Assembly (NCBI GenBank): GCA_943736015.1
Contig: OX031060.1
Coordinates: 9,871,501 to 9,935,500 of the forward strand
Length of the DNA: 64,000 bases
DNA from: Tridacna crocea
Lineage: Eukaryota; Mollusca; Bivalvia; Cardiida; Cardiidae
Direction of reading: 5' to 3'
The stretch's first letter is position 1. The number at the start of each line of letters is the position of its first letter. Below are positions 1 to 11,251 of the stretch, in pieces. The notes beneath the pieces are model-generated. The model did no database searches. It worked only from the letters and a program-made list of their open reading frames with translations, and was not told where the DNA came from. The translations under genes were made by a program, and so were the position numbers.

Positions 1-78
1 TGTGAAAATTCTAAATACCCACCTTTAACACCACAAATTATCCACTTGAAACATGGTTTACTTTGCTGTGGCGACCAT

Positions 79-139
79 GTAAGTTGAGATCAGACTGTAC
101 GAAAGGTGTAGTCTGATCTGTATTCATCTTTTGTGTCGG
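79..139. repeat. Family R1 hairpin fragment
   Basis: An imperfect inverted repeat built on GATCAGACTG / AGTCTGATC. This is the centre of a MITE family seen about ten times in the window; only the central hairpin is recognisable here. Confidence 0.6.
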
Positions 140-359
140 CTGTATGTAATCATTCAATCAAATTATAGATGTTCGGGGAAAAGGAGGTTTAATGCATCAG
201 CATATTGATTTATAGGAAACGAAGTAGTATGTATATCGACGATGAACCTTATGTGTTGAAGTCGTTTTTCTGATTAAAATCTGTTCTGTTCTGTTCTGTA
301 AATTTGAGTTCAGTACGTGAAAAACTGATGGAGTATTGCTCCGGACATTTGTGTCTACG

Positions 360-725
360 GACAGTCGGACGGATGGACGGACAGACAGCCATGGCGATTC
401 CAGGATACCTCTCCCCCACGTCGTTGTGGGGTTAAAATTAGGACCGAGAACAAGGGGTCGTGGATTCGATTCCTGGTTTGGCCAATTTCTTTCCGAGGAT
501 TGATGATAGTCATAGCGACACTATTAATTCTCCCCCCACCATTGACCACTGTTTCCAAGATAGTTATGTGGGAAAGCAGCCAGTGGCTTGGAAAGAAAAT
601 TGTGCGGAGTACTGGTAAAAGAGACTCCAGGAAAGCATGAATAGGTGCAATGGTCACCGCGATGTAACTGAAATATTGTTGAAAACAACGTTAAACACAA
701 TTAAATCAATCATTCAATCAATCAA
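360..725 (+). repeat. SINE-like element with ATCA-type tail
   Basis: A B-box-like word (GGATTCGATTCC, near 463) lies at the left and the element ends in a tail of TCAATCATTCAATCAATCAA. Related fragments occur at 51990-52230 and 56010-56115. It is probably a tRNA-derived SINE. The promoter-like left end is degraded and the left boundary is approximate. Confidence 0.5.
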
Positions 726-760
726 TTAGGACAGGTCTTAGTTGTTGTCTTCATATAACT

Positions 761-960
761 ATAGGGCTAATGGTGTTTTGCACCGCTTTCAACTTTTTTA
801 GCCACAAAACCGCAGCAGTAAACTTGAATTATGTTGTTATGAATTCATGCACTGGGCTACACCAGTAGGCCTACTAGGCTAGAGTTCTGAAGTGTGTTGC
901 CCAAGGACACTCACGCGAAACCCCCAAAGGCGTCGAGTGAGGATCGAACCAGAAAATCTT
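761..960 (-). repeat. SINE family S1, minus orientation
   Basis: Read on the minus strand it carries the S1 body: a word around GTGTCCTTGGGCAACACAC, then the AAAGCGGT..AAAC end. The body is shared with 1500-1730, 4447-4676, 11252-11490, 27880-28098 and 58084-58590. The tRNA-like head is eroded. Confidence 0.6.
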
Positions 961-1035
961 ATGCACATGACAATAAAAGCAAAATACTCACTTGATCTGA
1001 AGCGGAGGAAAGTCACTATAAGTAACACTTATTTA

Positions 1036-1092
1036 TAAACCATGTCATTTGATTGTTCAAAATTAAACCATGTCATTTGATTGTTCAAAATT
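1036..1092. repeat. Two-copy tandem duplication
   Basis: A unit of about 30 bp beginning AACCATGTCATTTGATTG is present twice in direct tandem with almost no divergence, so the duplication is recent. Confidence 0.7.
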
Positions 1093-1118
1093 CTATTCCT
1101 TTATCTTACGTCTATATG

Positions 1119-1325
1119 TCTTAACACTTTATCTGCAAAGCAAATAATTTACACTTTTTCAATGGCTATAAATATAGTTCCACTGCAATATGTACAGACA
1201 GGTTGGCTTAAATTTGAAATAAAATAAATTAGTGGACAGTGTAGATCAGAGATCAGACTGCACATTCTGTGCAGTCTGATCTTGATCTATACTGTCCACA
1301 AAAGCTTCTGGTGTCTTCAACATTA
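1119..1325 (+). mobile_element. Family R1 hairpin MITE
   Basis: Starts at a TTAA followed by CACTTTATCTGC and centres on a perfect hairpin GATCAGACTGCACA / TGTGCAGTCTGATC (about 1250-1280) inside an outer GGACAGTGTAGATC / GATCTATACTGTCC stem. It ends near another TTAA. The layout matches a non-autonomous TTAA-targeting MITE. Confidence 0.65.
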
Positions 1326-1499
1326 AGAAAGGGTTTAAAGTACAGTGTTCAGCATAGTACACAACACTGAATACACTAACCTGATGTAACAACGTTACAT
1401 ACACCCTGTCTACACGCTTACAGCACAAGTATTGCTCCGAATTGCTTTTTTATGCTTTTGTTGAAAATACGTTGCGCGTGTTTACGTAACTTTGCGGTT

Positions 1500-1730
1500 A
1501 TTACTGTTTGAATGGTGTTTTACGCCGCTTTCAACATTATTTCAATAATATCACGGTTGCAGCTCACATATTCATGTTTTTCTGTGTTTCATTAGTACAA
1601 GTCTGGAGCTCTGAAGTGTCTTGCCCATGGACACTTCTGTGAAAAACTCAATGGGGCCAGTTGGGCTCGAGCCCGTGGCTCCCAGGTCACGAGTCCTTCG
1701 CTTTACCACCGAGCCACACAGGTAGTACAT
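1500..1730 (-). repeat. SINE family S1, minus orientation
   Basis: The minus strand reads a tRNA-like head (GTGGCTCGGTGGTAAAGCGA, then a B-box-like GGGCTCGAGCCC region), the S1 body, and the AAAGCGGCGTAAAAC tail. It is one of the better preserved S1 copies. Confidence 0.65.
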
Positions 1731-1736
1731 ACAACA

Positions 1737-1797
1737 GGTGATGCGTCATAGCTGACAGGTCGAATCTACGAAGAATATGACATGCACAGACAACGGG
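1737..1797 (+). repeat. Short dispersed repeat R8
   Basis: Contains GATGCGTCATAGCTGACAGG and ATATGACATGCACAGACAAC. The same word order recurs at 51915-51985 (plus) and 21202-21262 (minus). Confidence 0.55.
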
Positions 1798-1818
1798 AGA
1801 AATATATCTCTATCAGAC

Positions 1819-1920
1819 ACTGCAGAACCAAGACCAGACTACACTTTCCGTGCAGTCTGATCTTGATCTGCACTGTCTGCAAACGGTCGGTGAATCGCAC
1901 TCAGCAGCCTGAGGTTACTA
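1819..1920. repeat. Family R1 hairpin fragment
   Basis: Holds the GATCAGACT..AGTCTGATC stem followed by TGCACTGTCTGCAAACGGTC and a CAGCCTGAGGTTA end. The left part of the element is missing. Confidence 0.55.
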
Positions 1921-2001
1921 CACTTACTTGATCTAATAGTTATACTTGAAGATAGTCTTGCGCCGCTCTTATAATATATACAAAAACTCACTAGGCGTAG
2001 T

Positions 2002-2530
2002 CACGGTGAGGAAACTACATAGACGGAGCCATTGGCTCTGTTAAGGAAATCTTGTGTGGGGTTTTCCGGTCACGTGCGGCGCCGTCAATATCGGCTGTTT
2101 CGGTGGACACGAAAACGTAAGTCTCCCATTTATTGTCAAAATTTGATTTTATACTGAACACTAGCGAGAAAAGTGGAATTGTATGAGGGACCTATGACTT
2201 TCAACTTACTTCCTTGTCCGTTGCGAGTTCCAAGTCGGCGCGGTTTTGTCTGAAACACTTTTGCCGTGAGCCACGGTGAGGTAAACAAAGGTCATTTTCT
2301 ATAATGACCACAGGCTTTCTATTGCTCTTTCTGCATAAAAATTACTTATCTAAATGTTTACACCGTCCGAATGTATGAATTGATTATCTAATCCTTCCCC
2401 ACTCACGAAAAACAAAATTTGAATCAAAATAAAAAAAATTGAGAAAAAATAAACAATGGCTCTGTCCATATCGGCCGGCTCTGTCTATATCGGCTGGCTC
2501 CGCTGTATGAGGGCGAGTTTTAGAAGCGAT
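2002..2530 (+). repeat. Left arm of foldback element
   Basis: The arm runs from CACGGTGAGG to TTTTAGAAGCGAT and is matched in reverse complement by 3114-3642 with a few substitutions (for example GTATGAATTGAT against ATGAAGTGAT on the other arm). Confidence 0.8.
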
Positions 2531-2639
2531 AGGTTTTTTTCGCTATTGGGTTTACCAGTCAAAAGTTAGATTTTTTGAAAGTTATTTTTGGAATGGTGAT
2601 GCTTTTCTCGAACCATCTATCATTTCAAAAAGGGCGGTC

Positions 2640-2870
2640 ACGTGGTTGAGTGGTTAAAGTGGTTGACTTCAGTGCTCTTGATCATTCGACCATATCACCC
2701 TGTGTGTACAGGGCACTCTCGGACAACGGGGACAAGCCAAGTTCTGCTTGCGGGTGTGTCGGGTGTTTTTCCCGGGATACTCCTGGGGTACTCCCGTTTC
2801 CTCCCACTTACCGATCCATTCGTCTCAATACCAGTTTAACAGCTTGGGGGACGCAAAACTGAATAAAACC
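2640..2870 (+). repeat. SINE-like sequence inside the foldback spacer
   Basis: Begins with a tRNA-like A-box region (CACGTGGTTGAGTGGTTAAA) and continues with CCCGGGATACTCCTGGGGTA and TTTCCTCCCAC, words common in tRNA-derived SINE bodies. It ends in AACTGAATAAAACC. No clean B box was found. It gives two overlapping 65-70 codon ORFs that are not protein-like. Confidence 0.45.
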
Positions 2871-3026
2871 AATATTTGAGAATAACCTTTGTAAAAGTTT
2901 TGCAGGTATGTCTGAAGTTGACACTCCAGACTTGAGTACTTACTTATAGCTTGACTGCACGAAGTGTGAAGAGCTATTGTAGTCACCTCGGTCGTCCGCG
3001 TTCCCGTGCGAAAGAAAATAAAGCGA

Positions 3027-3030
<4 letters not shown>

Positions 3031-3064
<34 letters not shown>

Positions 3065-3091
3065 TGGGTGTGTGTGTGTGTGTGTGTGAGT
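3031..3091. repeat. (TG)n microsatellite
   Basis: A GT/TG dinucleotide run interrupted by GGGTGTGGG, placed between the spacer and the right arm of the foldback element. Confidence 0.95.
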
Positions 3092-3113
3092 TTTGTTTCA
3101 ATTGTGCATATAC

Positions 3114-3642
3114 GTCGCTTCTAAAACTCACCCTCATACAGCGGAGCCAGCCGATATAGACAGAGCCGGCCGATATGGACAGAGCCATTGTTTATTTTTT
3201 CTCAATTTTTTTTATTTTGATTCAAATTTTGTTTTTCGTGAGTGGGGAAGGATTAGATAATCACTTCATACATTCGGACGGTGTAAACATTTAGATAAGT
3301 AATATTTATGCAGAAAGAGCAATAGAAAGCCTGTGGTCATTATAGAAAATGATCTTTGTTTACCTCGCCGTGGCTCACGGCAAAAGTGTTTCAGACAAAA
3401 CTGCGCCGACTTGGAACTCCCTACGGACAAGGAAGTAAGTTGAAAGTCATGGGCCCCTCATACAATTCCCCTTTTCTCGCTAGTGTTCAGTATAAAATCA
3501 AATTTTGAAAATAAATGGAAAACTTACGTTTTCGTGTCCACCGAAACAGCCGATATTGACGGCGCCGCACGTGACCGGAAAAACCCACACAAGATTTCCT
3601 TAACAGAGCCAATGGCTCCGTCTATGTAGTTTCCTCACCGTG
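3114..3642 (-). repeat. Right arm of foldback element
   Basis: Reverse complement of 2002-2530. It ends CCTCACCGTG directly before the second copy of the GTAGT duplication. Confidence 0.8.
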
Positions 3643-3647
3643 GTAGT

Positions 3648-4059
3648 AGAGTTAAAAATATTAGAATGTAACATACCGTTTCTGATTAAAGTATATTGCG
3701 TTTTGCGTGTCTGCGATGTCAAATTTGAAGTCCAACTCGATTTTATTTAAATTTCCTTTACCGATGTGTCACGTTCATGCATTTAAACCGTACATTTAAT
3801 TAAAGCTATCGTTATCTATTTTTGTAAACACGTCGTTTCAAATCTATTTACCAAGCACTCCTGTGGTTTATTTACCCTGTGAATCAAAGGACTGAAAGTC
3901 CTGAAAAGCGGATTTGTTGAACAGTTTCAAGCTATTTGGTGTGATGTGAAAAATATAAATACCCACCCTTTAAACTATTTTCTCCTGTTTCAATAGTGTT
4001 TTCAATTATATGAGTAAACTTAAGTTCATTTACAGGTATCATTTTCTTTTGTCTGCAGA
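3648..4059. other. AT-rich stretch, nothing recognised
   Basis: No ORF with splice support, no clear repeat family, and no RNA-gene signature was seen here. Confidence 0.6.
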
Positions 4060-4275
4060 TGCATTTAACTACATGTATTTCCATATTAAAGGCAACACCA
4101 GAAGCTTTGATGGACAGTGTGGGTCAAGATCAGACTGCACAGAAGATATAGTCTGATCTCTGATCTCCACTGTTCCCTGCTTCATTGTAGATTCATGACC
4201 AAATTGTTTCTTGATCTTGCAGAAGAAATGTATTTTTAGCCTTTGAGACAATGCAATTAATTTGTTCAGTAGTGA
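4060..4275 (-). mobile_element. Family R1 MITE, minus orientation
   Basis: Holds the GATCAGACTGCACA stem near 4129-4160, then GATCTCCACTGTTCC. Compared with 1119-1325 the outer stem order is reversed. It ends near GCAATTAATTTG. Confidence 0.5.
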
Positions 4276-4446
4276 AAGCGTTAAAGTGCCTAAAACTTGT
4301 CATATGCGACAGTAATGAACAATGAAATGGCATTAATTTGATTACCATATTTGATTAAAAAACAAGAAGTAACTTATGCATAGATGGTTGACGTAGACTA
4401 ACTTGAACAAGCTTACAAAATTAACTCCCATCTAAATGTGGATCTG

Positions 4447-4676
4447 GGGTCCTGCATGGCTCACTAGTAAAGTGTAGGACTTGTTACCTGATGGCCCAGC
4501 CTCATTGGATGCACACTGTTTTTTTTCTGCAAGAGTGTCCTTAGGCAAGACAATGCAGTGCCCCAGCCTAGTACATGTACTACTTAAAGCCAGACATGCA
4601 GAAATAAGCTAGCTGTAGCAGTCATATGACTGAAATAATGTTGAAAGTGACAGTAAACATCATTCAATTAATCAAA
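4447..4676 (+). repeat. SINE family S1, plus orientation
   Basis: tRNA-like head (GGCTCACTAGTAAAGTGTAG), S1 body (GTGTCCTTAGGCAAGACAATG), then TGAAATAATGTTGAAAGTGA and an ATCATTCAATTAATCAAAT tail. It is a close relative of the interrupted copy at 58084-58590. Confidence 0.7.
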
Positions 4677-5169
4677 TGTGGATCTAACATTAGCCTGCAA
4701 GCTTAACTTTCATCTAACATTTCTGTCAGCCTCACAAAATGTAGCTGTTAAGTTTTAGAAAACATTGGTAGACCAACATATTTTCAGTTTTCATTCTTAC
4801 TTAAGGTTAGACCTGCGTAATGGAAAACAGCTATTTCCACTAAAATATCATCCTGCAAAATTAGCTATAGTTAAAAATGAGTATTGTTGAACTACTTTCA
4901 CCGATTCACTTTTTTCATTTTTTCCTTCTTTGAATTATCATTTGTAAATCTAAAACCACTATATTCTCAATTCAAAAAGAGATAATAATTACCTCCCTTT
5001 TCAGAAAACTAACAAAATTATCAAAAAATGATTTCAAGATAGGCATAAATGGAATTTCTGATCCGTTAGAAATGTGCAAAAATATCATTTCTGCATAAAT
5101 CCTTATTTATCCTTATTTTTTATCATCCAATTAGAACATTCACCGGAAGTGCATTACACAGGTCTTATC
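4677..5169. other. AT-rich stretch, nothing recognised
   Basis: No gene, no clear repeat family and no conserved structure was seen before the TTAA at 5170. Confidence 0.55.
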
Positions 5170-5389
5170 TTAACTCTTTACAACACAATCCCGAGTTAAC
5201 AACTGTGTGAAAGAAGCCCTTTGAAAACATTGTTGGAAATGGAGAATATGCTGGTAACCAGCATTTTCTCATTTTCCCACAATGTTTTCTACCCTATTGA
5301 AGACATATTCCATCATTTGAGCGACATTTGAATTGTCATCTGCAAATGCTTTCACATGTCCAAAATTTCATTGTGTGATAAAGAGTAAA
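5170..5389 (+). mobile_element. TTAA hairpin MITE A, forward
   Basis: Left TTAA at 5170. The centre is GGAGAATATGCTGGTAACCA, and the right end AAAGAGTAA has lost the perfect TTAA. Confidence 0.8.
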
Positions 5390-7079
5390 GTCATTTTCCC
5401 CATCCCATTTCACCATTAAGGATAAGTGTGGCAATATTATGCCATTTTGAAGGATGTTCAGAAAAAAGACCTTTTGAAACAACTTATCCAATTGGCTGAG
5501 GTGTTTTTTGTCTGAGACATTGCTTAAATCAGATTGAAAATATTAAAAGCTCAGCCTAGGGTTTATAAACATGTGAGCTTATATAGATACGCTAGACATA
5601 ATGATTCTATCATTCTTTTCTATAGCATTTTAAGCATTTCTAAATTCATCATTGTTCATCATTAAGCAAGACTCTTTTAAAAGATTGAAACTTCTGTACT
5701 CAAACATTAAGGTTTTGATTTTTACAGTAGCATTTTACAATTCTAGCCTAGGCACAACAATTTCTAAACTTTTATATGGTTGGTATAATCATATAGACTG
5801 CAAACAATTCAAATCTAAAATAGTGAGCCAATGAGAGGAATTTTACTATAATTTAGGCAGTCTGATCTTACTCTACCAGTACACCTGTTACAAACTATTA
5901 CAGACTGTCTTCATTCTGAGGTATAAAGCATGCATTGTTTTGAAACTAGTATGGTTTAGTTAAAAAAAAAACAATACAGGAGTCCTCTTTGGGTAAAAGA
6001 AATAGTGGTATTTTGTATGTAAGTTCTTACTGAAAGCACATTGTCCTTTCCATAACTCTTAACACATAGACTAGTATCCTTTCAAGGTTCTTCTTAATTA
6101 CTACACAACTTCAAACTATTGATTTAAAAATGAAATACAAAATCAAATTAGTAACAATAATTTGATTGTTCAGGTAGAATAATTTCTTCTTTTCTTTCAT
6201 AAGAATGTTCTTGGTTTCATTCCTGAACTCAAAAATGTTTTGTAATAGTCTGAGAGGTGAAAACTAAGTGATGTGTTCAGTAATTTCTAAGATTTAGACC
6301 ATGTGCAATTCATGAATATTGAATGTATCTTTCTTCTTTAAATAAATGAAAATTTACCTTGTATCTTCATAAAGAAACAAGTCAAGAAAAGAAATTATTG
6401 TACAAAAGAAAGTAAGGTCAACTCATGCAGTGCCACAAAATATGAACTTGAAACCTTCAAGAATAATTTGATGGTGACTATTTTCTGGTTATCAGTGACT
6501 ATTAGTGTCAACACTGTTTCAGTCTTGCAGTGGTGACAACAATTCATCCGTTTCTGTACCTTTTGGGTTTTACAAGGGCAAGGCTGGTTTTCTGCGGTGT
6601 CTTATCTATGGGCATTCTACAAAATCCTAGCATCTAGAAGAGGACAGAACCTGTGATAATCCATAAGTGGTCAGAACTGGTCAATAATGGTCGACTTGTA
6701 GAAGTCAACTGGAAATTTAAATGGTCTGATGAGTTTTAAAACGGCAGTTTAGTCTAATTTGTGGATGATTTGTTGTGTGGATTTTTTCCCTCAGATAAGC
6801 TGATTTCATCAATGTGAAAGAGAGGGGTGGAAAAACTGTTTTGTCCCTGCCAAGGATACTCACCAGCTGGCTTTTGCCACTTTTCCAAACTTTGTAGAAG
6901 TTCCTAAAGTTCCTAATAAGGTCTTTAAGTTTCATGTTTGACACCTAAGTAATTGCTTGATGATAAGATATTATCATGACTACATACAAGTCAGTATTAC
7001 AAGCTTTAGGAATAAAGCCTGGTGTTGAGGATAATACTCCAAAATAGGGACACATAATTTGTCCCTTTGGTAATTTGAT
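5390..7079. other. Unannotated AT-rich DNA
   Basis: Short ORFs at 5652-5834 and 6717-6944 lack protein-like composition and splice context. No repeat family was recognised. Confidence 0.5.
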
Positions 7080-7300
7080 TTTACTCTTTACTAAATGACA
7101 AAATTGTAGGCTGTTCCAAATTGAAAGCATTTGCAGACGACAGAATAAATGTGACTGAAAAATTAAAATTTGGTTTCGGATGGATACAAAAAAAACATTG
7201 TAAGAAAAACAGAAAACACATTTTCTCCTTTTCCCACATGTTTTCAAAAGGCTTCTTACTCATGGTCATTAAAAGTCGGGATTGTGTGGTAAAGAGTTAA
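7080..7300 (-). mobile_element. MITE A, reverse, damaged centre
   Basis: Starts TTACTCTTTACTAAATGACA and ends GTGTGGTAAAGAGTTAA. One side of the central palindrome is degraded to a run of A around 7186-7215. Confidence 0.75.
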
Positions 7301-7560
7301 GCCACACCCAACTGAGGTAGAAAGGGCCAACTTTCAAACCTTTAACTGTTTTGATAGCACTTTATAGATGTAGGAAGACACTTAAATGTACTTCAGAGAC
7401 ATTGATGTATCCCAAACTATTGTAATATTTAATCAGTTAATGCCTTCTTCATGTGTACCTCAAAATTCCTATACATTTACATGTATATTAATAACAAACC
7501 TGCATATTTCTCATGTTTGCCTATGAATGACTGCTTTTCTGCAATTTAACATGAGAGGTG

Positions 7561-7562
<2 letters not shown>

Positions 7563-7598
<36 letters not shown>
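7563..7598. repeat. (GA)n microsatellite
   Basis: An uninterrupted GA run. Confidence 0.95.
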
Positions 7599-7599
<1 letters not shown>

Positions 7600-8058
7600 T
7601 GTGTCTGTGTAGAAACATTATCTAACCTGTAAGAAATGATAATCGACAAAAACTGTTTGCTTAAAAAAAACCAACCTCTATGCAGGTTGACCAGCAATAC
7701 TGTCTTTTGAATTATGATCAAATAAAAAAGTGCCTTAATAATAAAAACTATGATACAGATGATAATATAATAATAAACCTTCATGTACAGGATATAAGAG
7801 GACAGCTTTTAACATTAATTTAGAAACCAGACAGGTATACATGTAAGCCAGTGATTTAATCAACCAAATCAACCACCCTAATCAACCACACCAATCGACC
7901 ACTTATGACCAGTATTGACTGTTTATAACCAGTTAAAGCTGCCAGGCTGGTCAATACTCATATTGACCTGCTCTTTGCCAACCTTGCACACTATATATTA
8001 ACTAAATCATTGCAAATACCAGTATGTGCAAAAAATACCTTTTGTAGCATTATGAGCT

Positions 8059-8264
8059 ACTTGAACCCTTCCAAACCAAATGAGTTTGCAGACGACAATA
8101 TTAGATTGGGAGAAAATGACAGAAAGTTCTCAAAAAGGGTTGAAAACACTGTGGGAAAAGGAGAAATTGCTCGTTACGAGCAATTTTTCCTTTTCCCACA
8201 GTGTTTTCAAAAGACTTTTACTGCAGACATGTAAAATCAAGGGTTTGTTTGGGAAAGGGTTAAA
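8059..8264 (-). mobile_element. MITE A/B hybrid, reverse
   Basis: The outer arms are of the A type (GTTTGCAGACGACAATATTA; right end GGGTTTGTTTGGGAAAGGG). The palindrome tip is the alternative AATTGCTCGTTACGAGCAATT found in subfamily B. Confidence 0.75.
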
Positions 8265-8409
8265 ATCATTACACACCACCGGGCAGAAAATAGTCCTTTT
8301 TTTTAAATATGTGAATCCAAGCCCTTGGTACAACTGAAGGTACTTTTGCAGCCAAAATGGATCAAGATCACACTCAGTGTGACATGTTGCCATGCTGAGT
8401 AAAAAATGA

Positions 8410-8610
8410 CTTTAACATAACTAAATTAAAACTTTCAAGTTGAATGTACAAATCCAATTATTGCTATTTTGAAGTTAATTCTTTTGGGAAAAGTACTTTC
8501 TTACAAGGCAGTATGGATCAAAGATCAGACTGCACTTTTGTGCAGTCTGATCATAATCAACACTTTCTGCAAAAGGTCCTTGAGTAGCACTTATCAGCCT
8601 AAGGGTTAAT
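8410..8610 (+). mobile_element. Family R1 hairpin MITE
   Basis: Hairpin GATCAGACTGCAC / GTGCAGTCTGATC at 8523-8552, then TTTCTGCAAAAGGTCCTTGA and the typical CAGCCTAAGGGTTAA right end. Confidence 0.65.
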
Positions 8611-9799
8611 GGCATTGGGTCACTCTATGAAAGTTTAAAAACTATATAGGCATACTTTCACGCTAAGGTTTGAAATACATAAAACAGTCACTGTCTTAAA
8701 TATGGGCTGAGCTGCAGTTCATAATAAGAATTTAAATAAGTAAAAATAGTTATATAACTTGCTCTGTAAATGCACTTCTAATTCACAGGATCAGAAATAT
8801 ATCAAAGATGTCAAATCTATATGTCTAAAAGAAAGACGTATAGATGCATTTCTGTGCATCCTTTGTCATAAATGATCTACTACCTCGGCCTTTTTTTTTT
8901 TGCTGAAATGTCACAAAATAAAATTCAAGGTATCAGAGGGACTAAAAATGAAGTTTTACATCTTGAAGACAAATTTGAAGCCTATCTGAGTCCTTTAGGA
9001 TTCACGTTAGTGGATGTCTAGTTCACTGAAAAGGACACGATTTTCCATCAAAAACTTTCAGTTAAATTCGTGTCACGGGTTCGTACTTGATCGGGGCCGT
9101 TTGTAAATAAATTATTTCTTACCGTCGATGACAAGAGAGAAACATTGGTTCCAAGCCTTTATGCTACAGGATGCATATAAATCAAACATTTTTTTATACA
9201 CTGCACGATCTCCATACTATCAAAAGTTCTGCAAAAATGTTTCAAACAAATCGGAAATTCATCGAGAGTGTCATACGAGTGGCCGCAACTAGTTTAGGTC
9301 GGCTTTATGGGTTCTGTATATTCGTTATCGACAGGGCTTTTTATATCATTTATGGCCAAATTCTAGCTGGCTCTCTGAACAGTGAACAATTTTTTAAATA
9401 AGACATAGTTGAAAATGTGATTTTATCGGGGGAAAATTGCTTAATCTCCTTGTTTATTTGGCAGCGGATGATACAAGTTGTGAATGAAAGTTCTTGAATG
9501 GAAACGAGGGCAGTGTAAATAATGTTCATACGCTACATTTTGAAAAATACAAGAACAAACTTTGTTTTAGTATTAAAGTAATTTAGATTGACAATTGTTT
9601 AGTTTTGGTGAAATTTCGATAAAGAAATCAACCTTAATTTGTATGGTTTGTTCAGGGTCAGAATTTATCGGATTTGTAGATCTGCGTTATTAGCCTATAA
9701 CTCATCCATGCAAAACTGAAACTAAGCCCGCATGCGTCGTTACGGATGATGTATTTGGTTCCGGTCAAAACGATCACAGTAAGCGGATTTGCAATAGCA
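8611..9799. other. Unannotated DNA
   Basis: The ORF at 9171-9401 has no splice support and no recognisable domain. No repeat family was identified. Confidence 0.5.
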
Positions 9800-10004
9800 A
9801 ATCCGCTAAAAATTAATCGCTTTGAAAGAACATGGTGGGACAATGAGAAAATGCTGGTAACCAGCATTTTCTCGTTTTCCCACAATGTTTTCTATCCTAT
9901 TTTAAAGACAACACTCAGCGATTGAACCCCATTTGACTTGTGGTTTTCAAATGTTTTTAATTTGGACAACTAAAAAATTCTCGTCGGGAAGAGAATTTAA
10001 CCAA
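9800..10004 (+). mobile_element. MITE A, forward, divergent ends
   Basis: The central palindrome around GGTAACC at 9855 is intact. The left TTAA end is lost and the right end reads GGGAAGAGAATTTAA. Confidence 0.65.
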
Positions 10005-10486
10005 GTATAAACCAAACACGATAAATTGCTCTATCTGCCTGGTCTGTCAGTTACGCTTTAATTTCTTCATCTATAGTCCTGCGACTAAAACAAGGTAGCA
10101 GATATATTGCTGGTAATGTAAAATAACAATTTTTAAGATAACAGATTGTGGCCTGTGTTTGTGTTTTCAATCATCCTGCATATCTCGGTTGATGGGAACC
10201 ACCAAATCCCTCGGCTGTATATGATAGTACAGGTAACTGTCCCAAAAGGCGATGTTGCTTTTTGACTGGTAGCCTCTGGGTACAGAGGCGATCAAGACAG
10301 AATCGGTTGAAAGCCTTACACAGATTTTGTGTGCAAGCTTCAATTCTCATAATTTCGCAAATAAAGCAAATAGCCAAATTATCACGCTCGCATTATACTC
10401 CCAAAGGCATGAAAAGGGCAATGGGTTGTATGACAATGAATGTGTCCGAGCGATCCTTTCACGGTCGAAAGAATGTTTTGATTTAC

Positions 10487-10572
10487 AATTCGTCGGTTAA
10501 CTTCAAAAACCTCGTAACTACAGCTTGTAACAAGCTGTAGTTACGTGGTTTTCGAAGTAAACCGACGAATTG
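10487..10572. mobile_element. Family R2 perfect-hairpin MITE
   Basis: Arms AATTCGTCGGTTAACTTC and GAAGTAAACCGACGAATT fold around CAGCTTGTAACAAGCTG, giving a hairpin of about 40 bp with two or three mismatches. Related copies are at 17612-17689 and 49491-49557. Confidence 0.8.
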
Positions 10573-10776
10573 ATGATGCACAAACCAATGAATAGCATAT
10601 TTCACATGCATGTCCACAATTCATTTTATAATCTTTGATGAAAAACAAAGGTAAAATGTTTAATAATGACAAAAAAGGCCTTTTTTCCCGAATTGCTTTC
10701 GATCTTTATCGGTAGTGGGTGTGTATGTAAGGGTAAAAATAACAGTAAGGTCACCTATGCAGGTTAAGTTCTCTTT

Positions 10777-11011
10777 AACTCTTTGCCACACAATGTCGAC
10801 TTTTAACGACCCTGAGAAAGAAGCCTTTGGAAAAACTATGGAAACAAGAGCATTTTATTACAGTACTTTTTTCTAACCTTTCCGAAACAAAATGCAATTG
10901 TTAAGTTGCAGTTGTTTTGTTGTCTGCAAATATTTCACTATGCATACGACAAATTTAAAGTCTTCTTTCGTCAGGATTCGTTAAAAGTCGGGATTGTGTC
11001 GTATACGGTTG
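10777..11011 (+). mobile_element. MITE A, forward, palindrome lost
   Basis: Starts TTAACTCTTTGCCACACAAT, keeps the AGAAAGAAGCC and TTGTCTGCAAATA arm words, and ends with a left-arm type terminus (GTCGGGATTGTGTCG). The centre has decayed. Confidence 0.6.
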
Positions 11012-11027
11012 ACAAGACTAGAGAAAT

Positions 11028-11170
11028 TAACCCTTTACCAAAGAATCCCAAGTTTCAACGACCCTGACGGAGAAAACTATAGAAAACATAGCGGGGAAAA
11101 AGGAGAAAATCCTGGTATACTTCGAATTTGTCGTCTGCAAATAGTTTTCATGTGGCAAGGTTCAAAACTC
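11028..11170 (+). mobile_element. MITE A, forward, partial
   Basis: Starts TTAACCCTTTACCAAAGAAT. It jumps from the left half of the palindrome to ATTTGTCGTCTGCAAATAG, so the centre is deleted. Confidence 0.6.
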
Positions 11171-11251
11171 TGTAGGACGTTAAAAACTTGACCTTGATTC
11201 ATGTGTAAACATTTTGCATAGGTCATCGAAGTTCCCAAATTTTAATTCAAC

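Larger units (their letters stand above)
2002..3642. mobile_element. Foldback element, Transib-like ends, 5-bp TSD
   Basis: Two inverted arms of about 529 bp (2002-2530 and 3114-3642) surround a spacer of about 580 bp. The element begins CACGGTGAGG and ends CCTCACCGTG. The same pentamer GTAGT stands immediately outside both ends (1997-2001 and 3643-3647), which is a 5-bp target-site duplication. Family knowledge: 5-bp duplications with termini starting CAC..GTG are typical of Transib and RAG-like transposons, whose ends resemble the V(D)J RSS heptamer CACAGTG. No transposase ORF is present, so this is a non-autonomous derivative. The arms are close to identical, so the insertion or its last copying is fairly recent. 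Assignment to Transib is inference from ends and TSD only. Confidence 0.75.

Noticed and set aside
2642..2862. ORFs inside the foldback element as a transposase remnant
   Set aside because: Only 65-70 codons in two overlapping frames with no RAG1/Transib core residues; the sequence looks SINE-derived.
10171..10540. Overlapping ORFs on both strands near 10.3 kb
   Set aside because: No splice support or domain; a weak word match (ATCCCTCGGCTGTAT) to 31175-31190 suggests a repeat.
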